A stretch of DNA of 34,534 bases from Deltaproteobacteria bacterium (GTDB lineage: Bacteria; Desulfobacterota; BSN033; WVXP01), in contig JAFDHF010000047.1 in the NCBI GenBank assembly GCA_019308905.1, positions 1 through 34,534 of the forward strand, in the 5' to 3' direction. The position numbers and the translations under genes are program-made. Within the stretch, counting starts at the first letter, position 1; each line of letters starts with the position of its first letter. This document shows, one piece after another, positions 1 to 7,540 of the stretch. The notes under the pieces are model-generated. The model had not been told where the DNA came from and did no database searches. It saw only the letters and a list, made by a program, of their open reading frames with translations.

Positions 1-769
1 AGGTCTCGTCGGTCACTGGGACTATCCGTATCTTCGGATCATAAGGATTGAGAAGAATCCTGGAAAGTGTGAAGATCGACTCATAGAGGAGGAGGGTGAG
101 GAGAAAGAGGAACACGAATAGATAGAGCTGGCCCTGAACTCCAAGAAGGTTGAGGACAAAGATCGCCCCCACCAAGAGAGCACCATAGGGGCTCACCCGG
201 ATTACCACAGTGACGGCTGCCTCGTAGATCCTTGCCCTGCCTGTCCGCTCCTTACCCGCCAAGAGCTTCTTTGAAAGGGCAGAGGTGAACCGTCTGACCA
301 GCAGGATGATGAGAAGGGCCAACGCGATCCCGGCGCCAAGGACGACGATCGTCTCGTAGAGTACCGCCCTGTTCTCCTCTGCTGAGAGATAAGCCATGGC
401 GCGTTCCACCCCCTGGGGCATCCGGCGGGCGAGATCGAAGAGACCGTGGAAAAAACGGGAGGCCTCACGGGTCATCTGACCGTATTCCATGATAACCGTC
501 TCGACGATGTTGGAGGCCTTCCTCTCGCGGGTCTGCTCTTCTGCCTGGATCTTTTGAGACTCTGCCAGGATCTTCAACTGCTTGATCAGGGCTTCCCGCT
601 TCTCCCGTGTCTCAAGGGTCTCTATAAGGGCCTTCAGGTTCTCCGGGGAGATCTGGAGGCCCTCTGCTGTCTGCTGTTGCGAATTGCCATGAGTGGTCGT
701 GGCAATCAGAAGAATTAGGGTCAAAAGGAGCGTTTTGAACCCTGAGGGGCAACCCATTCTCATCCACAT
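1..769 (-). CDS. MscS-family (YbiO-like) mechanosensitive channel, N-terminal part
   Basis: Reading the minus strand from ATG at 769 gives about 256 codons that run off the window edge, so the pore domain is not visible. The start is supported by AGGAGG eight bases upstream. Visible features are a signal peptide (about residues 1-30, with a run of Leu/Ile), a charged helical stretch rich in Glu/Lys/Gln (about 40-95), then hydrophobic segments near residues 135-155, 185-205 and 210-230. The last visible stretch, LNPYDPKIRIVPVTDE, resembles the linker before the conserved channel core in YbiO/MscM-type proteins. Such proteins sit in the inner membrane and release solutes on hypo-osmotic shock. 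It is divergent from lexA. Family assignment comes from the linker and layout only, because the diagnostic MscS core is outside the window. Confidence 0.7.
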   Translation of the reverse strand, partial: MWMRMGCPSGFKTLLLTLILLIATTTHGNSQQQTAEGLQISPENLKALIETLETREKREALIKQLKILAESQKIQAEEQTRERKASNIVETVIMEYGQMTREASRFFHGLFDLARRMPQGVERAMAYLSAEENRAVLYETIVVLGAGIALALLIILLVRRFTSALSKKLLAGKERTGRARIYEAAVTVVIRVSPYGALLVGAIFVLNLLGVQGQLYLFVFLFLLTLLLYESIFTLSRILLNPYDPKIRIVPVTDET

Positions 770-969
770 CGTGTCAACCTCCTGATTCTTGATTGATCGT
801 GCAGAGATAGATGGTATCTTCTGGCTCTCATTTTGGCAACCGCAGACTGCAAGAGACGCCTCCGGCCGGCAGACCGGCGATAGAGGCCATGGTTCCAGTT
901 TCCCGGGTTTCGGGGAACACCCTTGCCCCCGAACGACATTGCAGAAGCGGTGGGCCAGCCATAAAGACC

Positions 970-998
970 TTGACATACGACTAACTTACGCATATAAT
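970..998 (+). promoter_or_regulatory. Consensus sigma-70 promoter of lexA
   Basis: TTGACA at 970-975 and TATAAT at 993-998 are both perfect consensus hexamers with an ideal 17-base spacer. The expected transcription start is about 1004-1006, at the lexA ATG (1006), so the transcript should be leaderless. Confidence 0.85.
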
Positions 999-1005
999 CG
1001 TAAGT
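984..1005 (+). promoter_or_regulatory. Perfect palindrome, candidate LexA operator
   Basis: ACTTACG (984-990), eight bases, then CGTAAGT (999-1005): 7-bp arms that are exact reverse complements. The eight-base centre contains the -10 hexamer. LexA usually represses its own gene, so a palindrome occluding the -10 box is a natural autoregulatory site. It does not match the E. coli (CTGT-N8-ACAG), Bacillus (GAAC-N4-GTTC) or alphaproteobacterial (GTTC-N7-GTTC) boxes. No second copy was seen in the window. That LexA binds it is inferred. Confidence 0.65.
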
Positions 1006-1629
1006 ATGAAGATTCCTTACCTTACTCCCAGACAGAGATCCATTGTACGGTTTATCCAGGAGTATTCAGATCTCCACGGGCGAGCTCCCACACAACGGGA
1101 GATTGCAGAACACCTGGGCCTTTCATCCTTAGGGACCGTACAGAGCCATATCATGGCGCTCTCCAGAAAAGGCATCCTCCTTAAGGAATGGAACCAGAAC
1201 CGCTCCCTCCGCCTTGTCCATCCCTTTCCCCTGGAGCCCGGAGGCGCAGTGGAACTCCGCCTGGCCGGCCAGGTGGCGGCGGGCAAACCCATCGAAGCGA
1301 TCCTCGATTATGAGACGGTGAAAGTTCCGGAGGAACTCCTGGGGCGGGGCGAGAATTTCGCACTCCGGGTGAAGGGGGACTCCATGATCGGCGACGGGAT
1401 CTGCGACGGCGACGTGATCATTGTCCGCCGTAGTGAAGACGCCGAGAATGGTCAGACCGTCGTAGCCCTCATCGACGAGCATGAGGCCACGGTCAAAAGG
1501 TTTCGCCGCAACGGAGACGGCACGGTCACCCTGAGCCCGACCAATCCGGCCTATGAGGAGATGGTGTGCGAAGAGAGCCGGGTTGCCATTCAGGGGATCG
1601 TGGTCGGCCTTCTTAGAAAGTATCCGTGA
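1006..1629 (+). CDS. lexA: LexA SOS repressor
   Basis: A 207-residue LexA of normal length. Residues 1-72 form the winged-helix DNA-binding domain (LTPRQRSIVRFI, then TQREIAEHLGLSS and TVQSHIMALSRKG). The RecA-stimulated self-cleavage site is Ala92-Gly93 in QVAAGKP. The S24-type catalytic dyad is visible as Ser126 (KGDSM) and Lys164 (ATVKRF). The ATG at 1006 is the only start that keeps the DNA-binding domain. No Shine-Dalgarno precedes it, and the promoter would start transcription on or within two bases of it. It is followed 58 bases later by the imuB-like gene and then dnaE2, so it probably serves as the repressor of this mutagenesis cassette. It could be a second, cassette-specific LexA, which cannot be settled from one window. 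Confidence 0.95.
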   Translation: MKIPYLTPRQRSIVRFIQEYSDLHGRAPTQREIAEHLGLSSLGTVQSHIMALSRKGILLKEWNQNRSLRLVHPFPLEPGGAVELRLAGQVAAGKPIEAILDYETVKVPEELLGRGENFALRVKGDSMIGDGICDGDVIIVRRSEDAENGQTVVALIDEHEATVKRFRRNGDGTVTLSPTNPAYEEMVCEESRVAIQGIVVGLLRKYP

Positions 1630-1687
1630 GAAACCGTTCAATCGCTTCGCTCGTCTTCAAACGACTGAAGGGAACGGATAGGATGCC

Positions 1688-2839
1688 ATGAACCGCCGTC
1701 TCCTCCATATCTCTGTACCTGAATTCCCCGTGGCAGTCGAAAGGGTGGCCGACCCTTCCCTCAGAAACCGCCCGGTGGCGGTTGCCACATCACTCTGTTC
1801 TGACGGACGGATCATCGCCTCCTCTCGCGAGGCCGGCAGTGAAAGCGTCTTTCCCTCTCTTGCCGTCGGGCAAGCCATGAGGCGGTGCCGGAACCTGGTG
1901 GTTCTCCCCTACAACGGCCCTCTTTACCAGACCGCCTATCATGCCATGCTCCGGGAATGCAGGACTTTCTCCCCTCTTATTGAGCCGTACCGCCATGGTC
2001 ATGCCTATCTCGACATCAGCGGTATGGGAAGGCTGATGGGCCGGAGCCTCGATATAGCCCTCCATCTCTGCAGAGAGATCCGGCAAAAACTCGGGATTCC
2101 CGCACGATCCGGAATCGGAAGCAGCAAACTCATCAGTCGGGTGGCTGATACGGCCGCCGAGTCAGAACCGGTCTTTGAAGTTTTGGAGGGCTCTGAAAGA
2201 CTCTTTCTCGAACCCCTGAGTGTTCGGGTGCTGACGGGATTTGCCGGGGAGATCACACGACAGCTCCTGGAGTTGAACCTCCACCTCGTGAGAGACGTGG
2301 CGGCCATTCCAGTGGAGCAGATGGTCTCGGTCTTCGGCAATTTCGGATACGTTCTCTTCCACCGGGCCCGCGGGGTGGACCCCTCGCCTCTGGTCCTCCC
2401 GGAACAGCCCCGAAGGCTGGAGGAGCGGATCCACCTCGCCCATGTGACCAACGACCTGGCCGTGTTGACCAGGGAAGTGATCCGAAGCGCGGACCGGCTC
2501 CTGGCAAAGCTCAGAGAACTCGACTACTTTGCTCGAAGGGCGGAACTCTCCATAACCTACGCTGACAGAAAACGGACGAAAAGATCGATCCCCCTCGACC
2601 GGGCCGCCTATGCCCCCTTTGCCTTCATCCCTACCTTCACCCGCCTGACACGAGAGGCCTGCACCCGCCGCGTCCACGTAGAGGAGATGACCCTCTGCCT
2701 CCGCGGGTGGAGCACGGCCCAGTCCCAGATGGATCTTTTCGATGCTCCTCCGACCGGAGCTCCCCTGACAAAGGCCATCGACCGAATCCGGAAGAGATTC
2801 TCCTTTGACAGTGTGCTCTATGGGGCAGAGATAGCATGA
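1688..2839 (+). CDS. imuB: ImuB-like Y-family polymerase homologue, catalytically inactive
   Basis: A 383-residue Y-family (DinB/UmuC-like) protein. In active members the first metal-binding aspartate lies in an LHVDMDAF-type motif; here the segment reads LHISVPEF (residues 6-13). The second motif, normally SIDEAYLD, reads YRHGHAYLD (101-109), so the catalytic Asp-Glu pair is Gly104-His105. All three metal ligands are therefore missing, as in ImuB proteins, which act as a sliding-clamp-tethered scaffold for DnaE2. A clamp-binding motif, QMDLF, is at residues 347-351. Weak helix-hairpin-helix and little-finger regions fill the middle. It lies between lexA and dnaE2. No ImuA (RecA-like) gene is present in the window. 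The upstream ribosome site (GGATAGGAT) is weak. ImuB is preferred over DinB because of the missing catalytic residues and the gene context. Confidence 0.85.
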   Translation: MNRRLLHISVPEFPVAVERVADPSLRNRPVAVATSLCSDGRIIASSREAGSESVFPSLAVGQAMRRCRNLVVLPYNGPLYQTAYHAMLRECRTFSPLIEPYRHGHAYLDISGMGRLMGRSLDIALHLCREIRQKLGIPARSGIGSSKLISRVADTAAESEPVFEVLEGSERLFLEPLSVRVLTGFAGEITRQLLELNLHLVRDVAAIPVEQMVSVFGNFGYVLFHRARGVDPSPLVLPEQPRRLEERIHLAHVTNDLAVLTREVIRSADRLLAKLRELDYFARRAELSITYADRKRTKRSIPLDRAAYAPFAFIPTFTRLTREACTRRVHVEEMTLCLRGWSTAQSQMDLFDAPPTGAPLTKAIDRIRKRFSFDSVLYGAEIA

Positions 2840-2842
2840 AGG

Positions 2843-2866
2843 CAGGAATCAGGAATCAGAAGTGAG
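2843..2866 (+). repeat. Left inverted repeat of the imuB-dnaE2 insert
   Basis: 24 bases built of reiterated CAGGAATCAG-type units, starting 4 bases after the imuB stop. It matches the reverse complement of 3976-3999 at 21 of 24 positions. The two copies bound the toxin-antitoxin-like pair and the broken four-helix-bundle gene. Confidence 0.7.
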
Positions 2867-2967
2867 AATGAAAAGACAGGCAGCAGGAACCTTTGCTTTG
2901 ATTTTCTAAGGTCATTATGTTATTAGGTAAACGAAAAGATTCAAAGAAGTTAAAGGGAGCAAAGAAA

Positions 2968-3276
2968 ATGGCAGGACAGGCCTTGAGGATAGAAAACACA
3001 AACCATCCTTTTGTAGTGAAGAACAAAGAGATATGCGGTGGGAGCCCTATCATCGAAGGGACTAGGACCCGTGTAATCGACATAGCGATCGAATATGAAA
3101 TGCTTGGACACTCACCCGACGAAATCATCAGGTCACACCCCCACCTCAATCTCCCCCAAGTCCATGACGCCCTTTCCTTTTATTACGAGAACAGGGATGA
3201 ACTGGATCAAAAGGCTGAGCAGGACCAGGAGTTTATCGCTCGGCTGAAGGAGAAAATCTCTTCAAAAATCTCATAG
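2968..3276 (+). CDS. DUF433 family protein, probable antitoxin
   Basis: About 102 residues from ATG 2968, chosen because AAAGGGAG lies just upstream; the frame is open from 2917. The segment KEICGGSPIIEGTRTRVIDIA (here at residues 20-40) followed by SPDEIIRSHPHLNLPQVHDALSFYYEN is the DUF433 signature, a small helix-turn-helix-like fold. Members commonly precede a DUF5615 PIN-like protein and are regarded as VapB45-type antitoxins. Here the DUF5615 gene starts 4 bases after this stop, so the two are translationally coupled. The pair sits inside the inverted-repeat-bounded insert, which is visibly more AT-rich than the flanking polymerase genes. Antitoxin role is inferred from family and pairing. 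Confidence 0.8.
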   Translation: MAGQALRIENTNHPFVVKNKEICGGSPIIEGTRTRVIDIAIEYEMLGHSPDEIIRSHPHLNLPQVHDALSFYYENRDELDQKAEQDQEFIARLKEKISSKIS

Positions 3277-3280
3277 GGCC

Positions 3281-3625
3281 ATGGGTAAGATCAGGATCTA
3301 TACGGAGGAAAGCGTCGATGTGGCCATTGCGGAGGGCTTGGAAAGAAGGGGAGTGGATGCCTTTTCCGCCAGGGATACGCACAACCTGGGAATGACAGAT
3401 GAAGAACAATTGATCTATGCCGACAATGAAAAGGCGGCCATTTTCACCCACGATACTGATTTTCTTCGGATTGCGGCAAGATGGATGGAGGAAGGGAGGA
3501 GTCATCACGGGATCATTTACTGTCACCAGAAGAGCTATTCCATCGGTGAATGCATCCGAAAAATAAGGGTGCTAACATCTGTGCTCACTGCGGAAGACAT
3601 AGCCAACCATATAGAGTTTTTGTGA
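3281..3625 (+). CDS. DUF5615 PIN-like protein, probable toxin nuclease
   Basis: A 114-residue protein from ATG 3281. The family normally opens with a YLDEN-type motif carrying a catalytic aspartate; here it reads YTEESV (residues 7-12), keeping acidic residues but with Glu in place of Asp. A second acidic motif, FTHDTDFLRIA, is at about residues 58-68. The C-terminal half (HHGIIYCHQKSYSIGECIRKI) is typical. DUF5615 proteins are related to the Mut7-C/PIN RNase fold and are paired with DUF433 antitoxins (VapC45 type). Likely action is RNA cleavage when the antitoxin is lost. Toxicity is inferred, and the first-motif substitution leaves activity uncertain. Confidence 0.8.
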   Translation: MGKIRIYTEESVDVAIAEGLERRGVDAFSARDTHNLGMTDEEQLIYADNEKAAIFTHDTDFLRIAARWMEEGRSHHGIIYCHQKSYSIGECIRKIRVLTSVLTAEDIANHIEFL

Positions 3626-3747
3626 GATGGCTTGAAGTAATTTATTTCAATATCCAAATCATATCGATGGAGATAGGATAATGCCTCAAGTTTTGAACAT
3701 TACAAATTTATTGGTAAAGGGAGGGGCATTTCAGGAATACTGAGGGA

Positions 3748-3993
3748 GTGAAGAGTAAAACTCAGACATCAACCAACCCGGCCAATATCGCTGAGGGATT
3801 CAGAAAAACGGGTAAATCCGACAAATACCGTTTCCTGAATATCGCTCACGGCTCTCTGGAGGAATGCCGCTATTATTTGATCCTTGCAAAAGACCTCGGA
3901 TACCTGGTTACCGATCAGTTGATGACCCAGTTGGAAGAGGTAAGCAAGCTGCTTAACGCCTATTCCAAATCTATCCTGACTTCTGACTCCTGA
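3748..3993 (+). pseudogene. Four-helix-bundle (23S rRNA IVP/Avd-like) protein, 5'-truncated
   Basis: The reading frame from GTG 3748 encodes about 81 residues. NPANIAEGFRKTGKSDKYRFLNIAHGSLEE is the conserved centre of the 'four helix bundle protein' family (the 23S rRNA intervening-sequence protein, related to the Avd accessory protein of retroelements). Intact members are about 115-125 residues and begin with a helix of about 40 residues ending at this SIPxNIAEG motif. That helix is absent: upstream bases 3626-3747 do not encode it in any frame I read. The start codon directly abuts GAGGGA, a poor arrangement. The stop lies inside the right inverted repeat. It is best read as a remnant. Function of the family is unknown. 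Confidence 0.7.
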
Positions 3994-3999
3994 TTTCTG
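3976..3999 (-). repeat. Right inverted repeat of the imuB-dnaE2 insert
   Basis: 24 bases of tandem TTCTGACTCCTGA-type units, pairing with 2843-2866 in inverted orientation (21 of 24). Further units of the same kind run on to about 4012, just before the dnaE2 start codon. Confidence 0.7.
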
Positions 4000-4020
4000 A
4001 CTCCTGACTCCTGGTGTTTT

Positions 4021-7000
4021 GTGATCCATCTCCACGTTCATACCTACTACAGCTTTCACGAGGGGGCCTCCTCCCCTGAGGAGCTCTTCGAGGCGGCCCG
4101 AAAGCGAGGCATCGACACCCTTGCCGTTACCGATACCAATGGCCTCTACGGCCTTATGCACCAGCGAAAGGCTGCCGAACACTACGGGGTTCGGCTCCTC
4201 GTGGGGGCACTTCTCAATGACCTGCCAGGTCATTCGGCTCTCATCCTGCCCAGGACACGCACGGGCTACAGCGCCCTTTGCCGTCTTATCACCAGGCGCC
4301 ACATGGATCCCCACTTCTCCCTTCTTGAGGCTCTCCAGGAAGAGGATCTGGCAGAGCTCTTTATCATCTCCCCGGATCTGGGGCTTCTCTCCGGGCTTCC
4401 CCGGGAAAAAACCCTCTTTTTTGAACTCCGTCCGGGCTTGATCGACAGGTACCGGGCCGCCCTGGAGCTTGGGATTCCCGCCGTGGTGACCAACGCCGTC
4501 TACTTTGCCCGTCCCACAGACTTTGACAGGCAGCGGTTGCTCCGGGTGATCGGCCTCAACAGCACCTTCGGCCGGCTCACACCCGATCTTCATGCCCGAA
4601 GCGACCAGTGGCTCAAACCCCCGGAGACCATGGAAAGGGAGTTTGCCTGGGCGCCCGAGGCTCTTAAGAACTCTCACAGGATTGCAAAGGGGATCGAGGA
4701 CTTTTGGGACCTTGGTTCCTGGATCGTCTCCCGGGATGCAATGGAAGAGAAGGGGGATCTCTTTCTCCTCCTGAAACAGAAGTGCCTCGAAGGGGTAAGG
4801 CGCCGCTACGGGAGGATGACGCCAGAAATCAAAAGCCGCCTTGAAAAGGAGCTTGGCATCGTCGCAAGAAAGGGCTTCTCCGAATACTTCCTTATCATGG
4901 AGGACATTGCCAGGCAGAACCCCTATACCTGCGGCCGGGGTTCTTCTGCGGCAAGCATCATCTCCTATCTTCTGGGGATCACCCAGGTCGACCCAATACG
5001 GTATGATCTCTTTTTCGAACGTTTTCTCAATGAGGACAGGAAAGACCCACCCGACATCGATATCGACTTTCCCTGGGACGAAAGAGAGGAGGTTCTAAAG
5101 TATGCCTTCAGAAAGTACGGTTCTGAGCGGACCGCCATGGTCTCGACCCATGTCACCTATCAGGTTCGGGGGGCCCTAAGAGAGGTGGCCAAGGTCTACG
5201 GGTTCTCCGATTCAGACATCGGGCTTATCACCAAGAAGATCGGGTTTTCTCTCTTCTACGGACCAGAGGCCACCATCGAGGAACAGATCCGGGACAATCC
5301 CCGCTTCCGGGGAATCGATATTGATGACGACTGGAAGAGGATCATCCGCCAGGCCCAGTCAATTGTCGGCTATCCACGGCACCTCTCGGTCCACTGTGGG
5401 GGTCTGGTCATTGTTCCCAGTGGGGTGGCCCACTATGTGCCCATGGAGATCTCCCGCGACGGCCGCCAGGTGATCCAGTGGGACAAGGACGCGGCCGAAG
5501 AGGCAGGCCTTGTCAAGATGGACATCCTGGGCAACCGGTCCCTGGCCGTGATCCGGGACGGCCTCGAGGCCGTAAAGGAGAACTACGGTATCGAGATCCC
5601 CTACCACAGGTTTTCTCCCCTTGATGACCCGGGCGCCAAAGAGATCATGCGTACGGGCCAGACCATGGGGGTCTTCTACGTGGAGTCCCCGGCCATGAGA
5701 AACCTTCAGAAAAAGGCCCGCGTGGGGGACTTCGACCATCTGGTCATCCATTCCTCTATCATCCGGCCCGCAGCAAACCGGTTCATCACCGAGTACATAG
5801 AAAGGCTCCACGGAAAACCCTACAAGCCCTTTCATCCCGCGGTCCGGGATCTCTTGAAAGAGACCTACGGCATCATGGTCTATCAGGAGGATGTCTCCCG
5901 GGTGGCCATGGCCCTTGCCGGCTTCAGCCCTGAGGAGGCCGATGACCTTCGCAAGGTCCTGACCAAGAAGCGTGACTGGGGAAGGTTTGCCGCCTACAAG
6001 AGGATCTTTGAGGAGCGAGCCCAGAGGCGGGGGGTCACCCGGAAGACCCTCGATGAGATCTGGGAGATGACGGAATCCTTCAGGGGGTATTCTTTCTGCA
6101 AGCCCCATTCGGCCTCCTTTGCCATGGTCTCCTACAAATCGGCCTATCTCAAGGCCCACTATCCAGCAGAATTCATGGCATCGGTCATCAGCAACCAGGG
6201 GGGCTTCTATACCACCTTTGCCTACATCTCAGAGGCAAAGCGCATGGGGATCAGTGTACTTCTTCCGGATATCAACAGGAGCCTCTTCCACTACCGGGCC
6301 GAAGGGGAGGGGCGCAGTCCAAGCTACAGGGCCATCAGGGTGGGGTTCATGCAGATCAAGGGGCTGAGCAGCAAAACCACCCGAGCTATCCTGGAAGAGC
6401 GAGGCCGGCAAGGACCCTTCAGGTCTCTCCAGGATCTGCTCGAACGGGTTTCTATCCCTGAGGCAGACGGGATCCTGCTTGTAAAGTCAGGTGCCCTCGA
6501 CTCTCTTGAGCCCGAAATGAGCCGATCCCAGATCATGTGGATCTTTCTTGCCCACACGAGAAGCCACTCCACGGTGGTCCAGAAAAGGGGCACGACAGGG
6601 CACCTGTTTGCCTTTCACGGCACGGACTACCCGGTGCCTCCTCTCAAAGCCTATGACCGTCAGACAGAACTCCGCCACGAGGCAGAGACCCTGGGGTTTC
6701 TCATCAGCACCCATCCCCTGACCCTTTACAGGGAGAGGCTCAAAGGGCTCGACTACATCCAGGCAAAGGACATGAAAAAACACATAGGACGGGAGGTCAC
6801 CATGGTGGGCTGGTGCATAACGAGCAGAACCGTTATCACCAGCAAGGACGAGCTCATGGAGTTTGTCTCCTTTGAGGATACAACCGCCATCTTTGAGACC
6901 AACATCTTCCCCCGGGCCTTCCGCCGCTATGCCCACCTGATCGACCTCAACGAGCCCTTTGTGCTCAAGGGGCGCATTACAGACGACCACGGCTGCGTGA

Positions 7001-7101
7001 CCCTAAACGTCGGTCATGTGGATACGCGGCTTTTCTATAAAATCCCAAAAACCGAGAAACCAGGGGCTTTGCCTGCCGGCCATCCTGATTTGTCATTCTG
7101 A
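4021..7101 (+). CDS. dnaE2: Error-prone DNA polymerase III alpha subunit DnaE2
   Basis: A 1026-residue C-family polymerase, the usual DnaE2 size and shorter than replicative DnaE1. In order: PHP domain (HLHVH at residues 3-7, TDTNGLYG near 40), palm with the PDIDIDF metal site (Asp345 and Asp347), a third acidic residue in VKMDILG (Asp501), fingers, helix-hairpin-helix region (about 760-800), and an OB domain (about 910-1000). No tau-binding tail is seen. DnaE2 carries out translesion synthesis with ImuB in SOS mutagenesis. Start is GTG 4021, as MIHLHVHTYYS aligns with family N-termini, but no Shine-Dalgarno precedes it: the 40 bases upstream are repeat units. The last residues (after about 1010) read through low-similarity sequence. 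Expression may depend on coupling to upstream genes. Confidence 0.93.
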   Translation: MIHLHVHTYYSFHEGASSPEELFEAARKRGIDTLAVTDTNGLYGLMHQRKAAEHYGVRLLVGALLNDLPGHSALILPRTRTGYSALCRLITRRHMDPHFSLLEALQEEDLAELFIISPDLGLLSGLPREKTLFFELRPGLIDRYRAALELGIPAVVTNAVYFARPTDFDRQRLLRVIGLNSTFGRLTPDLHARSDQWLKPPETMEREFAWAPEALKNSHRIAKGIEDFWDLGSWIVSRDAMEEKGDLFLLLKQKCLEGVRRRYGRMTPEIKSRLEKELGIVARKGFSEYFLIMEDIARQNPYTCGRGSSAASIISYLLGITQVDPIRYDLFFERFLNEDRKDPPDIDIDFPWDEREEVLKYAFRKYGSERTAMVSTHVTYQVRGALREVAKVYGFSDSDIGLITKKIGFSLFYGPEATIEEQIRDNPRFRGIDIDDDWKRIIRQAQSIVGYPRHLSVHCGGLVIVPSGVAHYVPMEISRDGRQVIQWDKDAAEEAGLVKMDILGNRSLAVIRDGLEAVKENYGIEIPYHRFSPLDDPGAKEIMRTGQTMGVFYVESPAMRNLQKKARVGDFDHLVIHSSIIRPAANRFITEYIERLHGKPYKPFHPAVRDLLKETYGIMVYQEDVSRVAMALAGFSPEEADDLRKVLTKKRDWGRFAAYKRIFEERAQRRGVTRKTLDEIWEMTESFRGYSFCKPHSASFAMVSYKSAYLKAHYPAEFMASVISNQGGFYTTFAYISEAKRMGISVLLPDINRSLFHYRAEGEGRSPSYRAIRVGFMQIKGLSSKTTRAILEERGRQGPFRSLQDLLERVSIPEADGILLVKSGALDSLEPEMSRSQIMWIFLAHTRSHSTVVQKRGTTGHLFAFHGTDYPVPPLKAYDRQTELRHEAETLGFLISTHPLTLYRERLKGLDYIQAKDMKKHIGREVTMVGWCITSRTVITSKDELMEFVSFEDTTAIFETNIFPRAFRRYAHLIDLNEPFVLKGRITDDHGCVTLNVGHVDTRLFYKIPKTEKPGALPAGHPDLSF

Positions 7102-7540
7102 GCCTGGCGAACAGCCTCTTATCCTTGCTCTTTCCGCCAGTCCCATGGGCCGCGCTGAAGCGCACCAATTGATGCCTCCGGAGATGACTCGTCGCCAATG
7201 CTCCATCGTTACGTATCCAGTTAGATTACTCAGATTCTCAGATCCCATCTTCTGAGGATAACCTCTACAAAGACCCCGAATACCCTATGAATGCCCATAG
7301 GTCGTGACTTCAAACCAGAGGGCTCCCACACTTCGTTTACCCAATTCAGGAACCCCAACACAATCCCATCACCCACCAGGCCATCAGCCTCTATGCACTC
7401 GAGGTTTGCGTATTGCTACCAATGACCGCTATCCGCCAGATATCGTAGCATTCACTTCCTTGACTGCACAGGCCCATCCTGTGCTACGCTCATCCCATCA
7501 GAGGACGAGTTCTTATCACTTGCCAAAAGGGTGATCCTGA
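7102..7540. other. Non-coding stretch, no recognisable gene
   Basis: 439 bases after dnaE2 with short open frames only. None resembles a known family on either strand, none has a ribosome-binding site, and codon use is unlike the neighbours. The segment CATTCTGAGCCTGGCGAAC near 7094-7112 resembles dispersed intergenic repeats. No RNA gene or riboswitch was recognised. Confidence 0.5.

Noticed and set aside
779-795. Sequence resembling the CAGGAATCAG repeat units near the channel gene start
   Set aside because: Only about nine bases agree, within a normal leader; not enough for a third copy.
890-928. Imperfect hairpin GGTTCC...GGAAC upstream of lexA
   Set aside because: Short and imperfect, no T-run, no clear role as terminator or operator.
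3769-4677. 302-codon minus-strand frame across the insert and dnaE2 start
   Set aside because: Its sequence is the reverse reading of repeats and the dnaE2 PHP domain, with no family match or ribosome site.
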